DNA from: Candidatus Endolissoclinum faulkneri L5
Lineage (GTDB): Bacteria > Pseudomonadota > Alphaproteobacteria > Thalassobaculales > Thalassobaculaceae
Direction of reading: 5' to 3'
DNA: 64,000 nucleotides
Assembly (NCBI RefSeq): GCF_000510265.1
Contig: NZ_CP006745.1
Coordinates: 1,385,654-1,449,653 of the forward strand
Shown piece after piece: positions 22,301 through 31,300 of this stretch. Numbering within the stretch: position 1 is the stretch's first letter; every line of letters begins with the position of its first letter. Under the pieces are notes generated by a model that worked only from the letters and a program-made list of their open reading frames with translations, was not told the origin of the DNA and searched no databases. The position numbers and the translations under genes were made by a program.

Positions 22301-25300
22301 AAGAACGTTTTCGAGTACCTTTGCCAGGATATCCATTCCAAAGCACTCGCTTTATACCGCCAAAAAAGCAAATTATAATGGAAAATCGTAATACACTTCA
22401 TCCACTGATAGTTGCTAATATTTCTGATGCATCTGGATTACGTTGGAAACTAGCTGAAAGTAATTCTTGGCCGCCACTACGCGACCATCGGCGTAATGGA
22501 AAGCCTATCATTGCAGCAGCAGTTATACTGGAAATTATACAGGCTGTGGCTAAGCTTGCTTTTAGCAATCAAACAGTTAATATTGCTGACATTACATTCC
22601 AGACACCTTTGTCAGTTGAAAAGCTTGGTAAGGCAGCTGTTGCTGTATTTGATGACGGTGACAACTGGCAAATTTCAATAGTAGAAGACGGAACAGATAC
22701 AATTTACGCAAAGGCTTTTTTAATCGAGCCTGATAATCACACTCCGGATATGATTAATCTATCGGAGAATAATCATTTATCAGGCAATAGCCGTGTACTC
22801 AATGGTGAAGCAATTTATGCTGCTTTAGCTAATGTCGGATTTGACTATGGTCAAGAATTTCGAACAGTTGAACGAGTGCAGGTTCACGATAATTCCGTCA
22901 TAGCTGACCTAAAGTACAAAGCAAAGGAAGAATTTACTTGGCAACCTACTCTTATTGACGGAGCAATTCAATCAGCCGTTGGGCTAGCACTAGGACGGTT
23001 TAATCAACAACAAAGAACTATTATACCAATAGAAATTGGTAAAGCAGCACTATTTAGTGATCTAAAGAATGCACGTCACGCCATAGTAACAGAGCAAGTA
23101 AAAAATGATTCTGACCGATTAATCCTTAACATCGCGATCACTGACCAAACTGGCAAAATTTTAGCTCAATTGGATAAACTGGTAGCTTTAGTAGCCAATG
23201 TGCCTCTACATCGAACAGAAGATGCAATTTTATCTTTTGTACCTCGTTGGTCTCCAGCTAGCAAAGCAATAATCGATTCCTCATCTAAACGAATATTACA
23301 GATTATAACCCCAGGCCAGAGGACACTGAATATTCTCGGTGAACAGATTATGGAAACTACCGACGATTGGAAGTTAGCTTTCCAGTGCATTGACCCATTG
23401 CCGACTCATTTGGTAGATTTACGTGGACTTGTTTCTGTAAGTTCTGCACCGACTGGTCAAATGGTTGATATGATTGCCGGTTGGCTGCAAGCAAGGCCTG
23501 GTGTCCCGTTGCACATCTTACGAGTGCATACTGAAGATGGCCGAATAGACCCGTATGAAGCTGGCTTGGAGGGCCTTGCTGTAACTTTACCACATGAAGC
23601 GCCAGAGGTGAGTCTACGTATACTATCGCTTGGCCGTGGAGCTGGCTCTGCTGCTGAAGTTATCCGCGACGAGGTCAACACATCTGACTTTAACCGCTAT
23701 GTGCGTCGATTTGCTAATGCGCGCCATGTGCGAATCTGGGAAGCAAAATCAATCGAAAAATTCGATACTTTACCGGATCGTCCGGTAGTTCTTATCACCG
23801 GCGCTCGTGGTGGAATTGGTTCTGTAGTTGCATTGCACTTGGATCAATCTCGTAATGCACGACTTGTATTAGTCGGACGACATGGAGCGTCAAAAATAGC
23901 AAAGCAAATCAGTTCAGAGGTTATTGATATCACTGCAGATATTGGCACAGTAGATGGCGCGCGAACAGCGATCTCCGCTGCGCGGCAGAAGTTTGGTCGG
24001 GTTGACGTAATTATCCACGCAGCTGGCGTTACTGGAGATCAGCTTTTACGTAACCAAACGTCTACTGCCATTTCAGCTATTATGGCGCCTAAACTTGACG
24101 GTTTGAGATATTTGTTAAATGAATCAGTTGATGAACCTCTATGTGCAGTAATCGGCTTTGGCTCACTTGCAACTCGGTTTGGTAAAGCTGGGCAGGGCGG
24201 CTATGCTGCAGCTAACGCAGCGATGGCCGCACTCGCTGAGCGTGATGGCTTGCCTCTAAGAGTAATTGACTGGCCATTTTGGCAAACTGGCGGTATGGGT
24301 ACGCGAGAGGATAGCGATTATGATCTTCGTCGCACTACTGGCAGTCGATGGATATTGCAAGACGAAGGATTAGCTTTGCTCGACAAGCTCATGTCTATGC
24401 CATACCCAAGACTTGCGGTTGCAGCTGGTAATCCTAAACAACTCACTGCTGCATTTACTAATGTAGCAACAACTACATCCGGGCCCATTAAAGCCGTTAG
24501 ATCAAACAATTCTCTGGAATATGCACAACAAACCTTGAAGGCAATACTGGCTGAAGTCATTGGCGCAGCAAATGACTTTCTTAATCCAGAACGGACAATT
24601 GAAGATCTAAGTCTTGATTCTATGCACGTGATGACTCTTAATGAGAGATTAGAGGATAAATTTTTGGGAGTACCGCCAACTTTATTTTATTCTCACCGCA
24701 CGATTGGTAAGGTAGCTGATTTTCTAGCTTCCTTACCAATTACCGAAGAGACTAACCCAAGCGAAACAGTGGATAGGCAATCGCTAATTACATCATTGTC
24801 GAATAACGTTTCGATTTCTAATCGCCAGAAAAATAAACGAAAAAAAACCTCTTCTGAGGACCCAATCGCAATTATTGGCATGGCAGGACGCTTCCCTGGA
24901 GCTTCTAACCTTGCTTCATTTTGGGATCTACTACGTGAAGGTAAAAACTTAGTAACAGAAATTCCTGAACAGCGCTGGAAGATATCTCGTTACCACGATG
25001 ATACACCCGGTAAAATGGACCGCAGTTACAGTCGTTGGGGTGGTTTTATTAAAGACATTGATATGTTTGATCCTGTTCATTTTGGCATTGCGCCAGCTGA
25101 TGCGATTCGTATGGATCCCCAGGAAAGGATAGTACTTGAAGTCGCGTCAGAAGCTATTGAAAACGCTGCTTTAACTAGAAATAATCTAACAACCGACGCT
25201 GCTAGGCTTGGTTCGGTCCACATTGGTGTGATGTATGGCGATTATCAACTGCTCGCAGCTGATCAGCACCTACTGGGTAACCCAATAACAGCATCAGCAC

Positions 25301-28300
25301 CATACTGGTCAATAGCTAATCGACTATCTTATTGGCTTGATCTGCATGGTCCAAGCATGGCAGTAGATAGTGCCTGCTCATCATCTCTAACAGCTATTCA
25401 TTTAGCTTGCCAATCCTTGTGGAGGGGTGAGGTTTCTGTAGCAATCGCTGGAGGGGTAAATTTAAGCATACATCCACTGAAATACATTGGTCTTAGCCAA
25501 GGTCGTTTTGCTTCTACTGACGGACGCTGCCGTAGCTTTGCAGAAGGTGGTGACGGATATGTTCCTGGTGAGGGTGTTGGCATTGTTGTGCTAAAGTTAC
25601 TATCCGAGGCGTTAGACAATAGCGATCCTATTCATGCTATAATCCGAGGTTCAGCTGTTACACATGGTGGACGTACTAATGGATATACAGTACCTAGCCC
25701 TGATGCGCAGGCTACAGCAATCAGTACTGCATTGGAACGAGCTGGAGTGTCAGCTAATCAACTAGGCTTTTTGGAGGCACATGGGACGGGCACCGCTCTT
25801 GGAGATCCAATTGAGCTTGATGGAATTACCCGAGCAACTGTCAGCCGCACAAAACCACTTCCAATTGGTACTATAAAAGCATCTATTGGGCATCTAGAAG
25901 CGGCTGCCGGAATTGCTGGGCTAGCTCGTTTGGTACTACAGTTTCACAACAACGCTATAGCTCCTACCATATTACATGCTGCGCCTAGCAAATCTCTAAA
26001 AGATGCAGCAGAACATATACGATTAGTTACAGAACTAGAAGATTGGCCATCAGGAAAACTACCGCGAGTAGCAGGAATTAGTTCTTTTGGTGCTGGAGGA
26101 GCTAATGCCCATTTAATTATAGAAGAAGCGCCGGCTGAGAAATCATTTATGCAATCCTCGATGAAAGAAGATGATTGCATATTTATCTTTTCTGGTCGTA
26201 ACCGAGTACAATTAGAAGCCGAGGTTGATCAGTTTTTAGCTATACTTAACAAAGTACAAAATCCAATAAATCTTGCTCGAACATTGCAGCTTGGTCGGGA
26301 GCCATTATTCCTACGTATTGCAGTGCTTGCCAAAAACGTAACAGAGCTATCTACAAAGCTTTCTACTTGGCGTAATGATGATCATACAAAAGACGTCTTT
26401 TTTGGAAACGCTGATAGCGGTGGAAAATACACGCCATCTGACTCATTAAAATTAAAAGAAATTGCGCAAGAATGGACAAAAGGTGCGTTAATCGATTGGC
26501 AAAAGCTTCCTTTGTCAGGCAAACGTATAAGAATACCTCCTCGTCCTCTTTTACGTCAACGTTTCTGGCCAAATTTGGTGGAAGTTCCAGTTACAAAATT
26601 TACTCTTCTGCCAGAAGCGGCTTTGCATTTAACTGTCGACAATCCAATTCTACGCGATCATAAGTTCCAACATTTGCCATTGCTACCAGGAGCCGCATCG
26701 CTGCTGCTTATGGCTAATGGCAGTGAGTGTATATTACAAAATATTTCTTTTTTGCTACCGGGTCGGCCTACTGAAAGCGGTTTAGAACTCAAACGTCAGA
26801 TTACAAATGGTAAGGCTAAAATCTTCTCCCAAGGAGACATAATAGCTTCAGCAGATTTGATAAATACTACTGAAGCTATTATTAATCCGATTTCGCCACC
26901 ACTTGCCAATGCAGCTTACACGACCCAAAATGAAAATATGATCTATAATCGTTTTAGAATGCTTGGGATCGATTATGGCATTACTTTCCAGCGTCTTACG
27001 GAATTACACAGCGATGGCAACACCACAGAAGCTTATCTAAAACCAATAATGAATACAGATACCATGAGTAGGCAAGTATCTGATATTGATGCTACCTTCC
27101 AGGCAATTGGACCATTACGATGGAATGATATAGATACACTAGGCGTTCCAGTTGCGATTAATTCTGTGGCATTATTTAGGCAATCTAATGCTGCTGTAAC
27201 TGTTCGTGCTAAAAGAATATCTGACAGTATTTTTGATGCTGAAGCTTTAGATGCTCAGGGTAATGCAGTGATCCAAATTAAAGGTCTACGTGTGGGGAAA
27301 ATGCCTATTCGAGAACAGGAAGCAACTAATATTGCCCCTCGTTTATTGACTCCAGTTTGGCTGCGAAGATCAGTGATAGAGGATCATCCTAAGCTAGGTC
27401 GCGTAGTACTTATTGGAATGAATGATGAAACACAGTTTTTAAAACACTTGGTTGATCGTGTGTCGCCCCTTGCAAACTTAACCTTTGCCGAGACAGCAAA
27501 TGGTATACCTGACTGTGATACTGTAATAATGATAACTGATCTAGCTATTAGATCTCATTCATGGTCAGTAAAACAGGCTGTAGATGCTACTTCCATGGTC
27601 GAGTGTGTCGGTAATTTGGCAAGACAAATAGCTGCTTCAATTAAACCACCAAAACAAATATTACTGGTAACCGTAGAGGCATACGACATAGAAGGAAAAC
27701 AAACATTTGATCCAAATAATGCTGGGCTTGTAGGACTTTTGCGTTCGCTAGTTGCAGAATTACCTAGCACTGGGTTGGTTTTGTTTGATCTTGAAAGAGC
27801 ATCAGTCAATACTCCTCAGGCCATTGACCGGCTGTTACAAGAACCTGTCCAGCAGGGCGGAGTAAAGGTAGCATGGAGAGGTGATATCCGATACATTGAA
27901 GCGTTATCAGATATCACTACTCTGCCTAATGATTATTCCTCATCGGTTATTACTAAAATACCCTTGGTATGCCTAATTACTGGTGGTAGTGGTGGAATTG
28001 GACTAGCCCTAGCCCAGCATTTATTAGCAACTAGAAATGCTATTGTAGTGCTAAGTGGAAGACGTGAAGATCCTGCAATTACTTTACCTGAAGGGGTAAC
28101 ATACCAAGTTGCTGACGTGACCGACTATGCCGCATTAGCAGCGCTTTGCGATGAGATGGTTCGCATACATGGAAGACTCGATATTGTTTTTCATCTACCT
28201 CTAGTGTTAAACGACGGTACGTTAGCCTCAATGTCAGCCGTTGAGTTTTCCGCGCCTCTTGCCCCCAAGGCTAGAGGCACTGCTAATGTGCTAGAAGTAG

Positions 28301-31300
28301 CACAATTAGCAGGAGCAAATCTGGCAGTGATTTTTTCCTCAGCTAATGTTTTTGCTGGTGTATCGGGCCAAGCTAACTACGTGGCTGCATCCTGTATGCA
28401 AGATGCAATAGCATTATCGTTTAATGGCAATATGCGAGTGCAAGTAATTAATTGGGGGCTTTGGGGTGAAATTGGAGCAGTAGCCGACGCTGCAACTCAA
28501 GCAAAGCTACGTCGAGGTGGAATCTATCCGATATCTCCTAAAGATGCATTTCAAGCATTAGATGATATTTTAGCAAGTGGTATTCGCCGTGTAGCCGTCG
28601 TCGCAGCTGAAAGTAAAGCTTTATCTCGCCTAGGATGGCGAGATAAAGCTGATTTAGATACAGATCTTAGTGAAGATATTGCTGCATTTAGGCGATTGGA
28701 AGCATACGGTCGTATACGACTAGCGTCTTCTCTAGTTACTCGCCTAAACGTACAAAGCAATCAAGCCTTAACGGTAGACGCCTTGGCCAGCAAGCTCCGG
28801 CTAATTGAACGACTTAAGCCACTTTTCTCTGCAATAATAGAAAGTCTATGCCGTGCAGATTTAGCAAGCAATCATAACAATCTTATTAGCTTACCGAAGC
28901 GTGGGCTAGACTTAGTTAAACAACAGCAAATAGCTGAAGATGCAATATCCAATATGCCGCATTGGATTGCCGGCCCACGAGTGATACTTGACGCAGTCCT
29001 AGATGTCTATCCAGACCTTCTATCGGGAAATACTAACCCGCTATCAGTTTTGTTCCCTGGTGGTAAAAGCGATCTAATAGCATCAGCATATCGTGGCAAT
29101 CCAATTTCTGATAATTTTAATACAGTTACAGCCAAAAATATGATATCCGCTTTGATTCCTGAGGCGGTAATTATAGAAATTGGTGGTGGTACAGGTGGTG
29201 GAACTGCTGCAGCGATTGCAGCCTTAGACAATTATGCTCCACCTAAGAGCTATATTTTTACCGACATATCTACGCAATTTCTAGATTCAGCATTTAAAAA
29301 ATTTAGTTCTTTAGGACGTCCTTGGTTTAAAACAGCGTTATATGACGTTGAGGAAACAGTTGAAGCAAATAGTCAAATTCCAGGCAGCGCTGATATAGTG
29401 CTAGCCACAAACGTACTGCATGCAGTTGCTAACTTACCTAAAGCGCTGCGTGAATTAGGTAGATTACTAAAACCAGGTGGTACATTGATTGTTAATGAAT
29501 TGATTGAAGTTCAAGATTTCGCCACTATGGTTTTTGGGCTAACTGACGGTTGGTGGCGCGGTGCTGGAAGTGCAGAACGTTTACCTAATAGCCCTATTAT
29601 TGACTCTAATGGATGGCATACTCTGCTAAAAAAAGAGGGTTATCAAAATATCAATTTAAATGACCTATCAGCAAGAGGGGGGAAAGGGCAAGCTGTCATA
29701 GTTGCTAATGCCCCTTCTGGCCTTAGGTTAGTAACAACGGAGGAAGTAGTACCTGTTAAAATAAATCAGTTTAAACCACAAGAGGATCAAATCGATCCTA
29801 ATAACGATGATTTACAACAAGTGCTTATTGATGATCTGCGTAGCATTATCGCGAATCAACTTGCTATAGATCCAACCGAGTTACGTGCTAATCAAAGTCT
29901 AGGAGAGTATGGCTTAGAATCTCTTTCATCTATGGCAGTGCGCGACGTTTTAGATGCAAAGTTTGGCGGAGTATCTCAGACATTAATGTTTGAGCACGAC
30001 ACCCTCAAGAGTCTTGCGAATCATCTTATTTCTGTTCGTCCTACAGAAGTTCGTGCAGTTTTGCAAGATACGAAAAAGATAAATTCCATCGGCGAAAGCA
30101 AAATAAAAAAAAGCGAATCAAAGACGCTAATTTCTGTTAATGCACCTATAGCAGTCATTGGTATGGCTGGGCGTTTCCCAGGGGCAGATACACCAGATGC
30201 ACTTTGGCAATTATTGGAAAACGGTTTATCTATGCTTGGGCCAGTGCCAGCAGAACGTTGGAAGTCAAACAACTGGTACGATCCTAACGGGGGAAAAGGT
30301 CTATCTTATACCAAAATTGGCGGGTTTCTGCCCGATATTGATTGCTTTGATCCATTGTATTTTGGCATCTCTCCAGTAGATGCGCCAAACTTAGATCCAC
30401 AAGAGCGCTTATTTTTACAAACAGCATGGCATGCACTGGAAAGTGCAGGGTCTACGCCAGCAAGGCTGCAACGAAAAGCAGGACCAGTAGGTGTGTTTGT
30501 TGGAGTCATGAATGCTGGTTATCAATGGCTATCAGCTCAAAATAATAAAGCATCGGCAACTTCTTCTTATTGGTCCATTGCAAACCGCTTATCTTATGTT
30601 ACTGATTGGACTGGTCCAAGCTTAGCAGTAGATACTGCTTGCTCATCATCGTTAACTGCTTTGCATCTAGCGGTAAATGCACTAAGAGATGGTCAATGCG
30701 GAGCCGCAGTGGTTGGCGGAGTTAACCTAATTGTCCATCCCAAACAGCTTGTTAATTTATCAGAAGCTCGGATGTTGTCTCCTAGCGGTGAGTGCCGATC
30801 ATTTGGTGAAGGAGCTGACGGATTTGTTGATGGGGAAGGTGTCGCTGCTATTGTAATAAAGCCTTTAGATACTGCTCTGCGTGATAATGACCGTATAGAC
30901 GCTATAATACGTGGTACAGCAATAAATGCCGGTGGAAGAACCTCTAGTTTTTCAGTTCCAAATCCAATTGCCCAGAGTAAAGTGGCTGCTGATGCACTAG
31001 CTAATGCAGGAATAGATCCTATTACTATTCAAGTAGTAGAAACTCATGGTACGGGTACTAGTCTAGGAGATCCCATTGAGGCTAATGGTCTTTCCATTGC
31101 CTATGGAGGAGGAACAGGTAAGCGAGTAAGTCCGCTAATAATCGGAGCTCTGAAAGCTAATATTGGACATTTGGAATCTGCTGCTGGAATAGCAGGAGTG
31201 GTGAAAGCTATCTTGCAACTTCGTTATCGTAAAATTGCTCCTTTACGCAATGCTGCGGCACTTAATCCAAGAATAGATCTGGAGGCTTTGGGTTTATACG

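Noticed and set aside
21900..22380. Possible AT domain after KS1
   Set aside because: The region is the usual post-KS linker with a PGYPF-type end; there is no GHSxG active site and it is too short for an acyltransferase.
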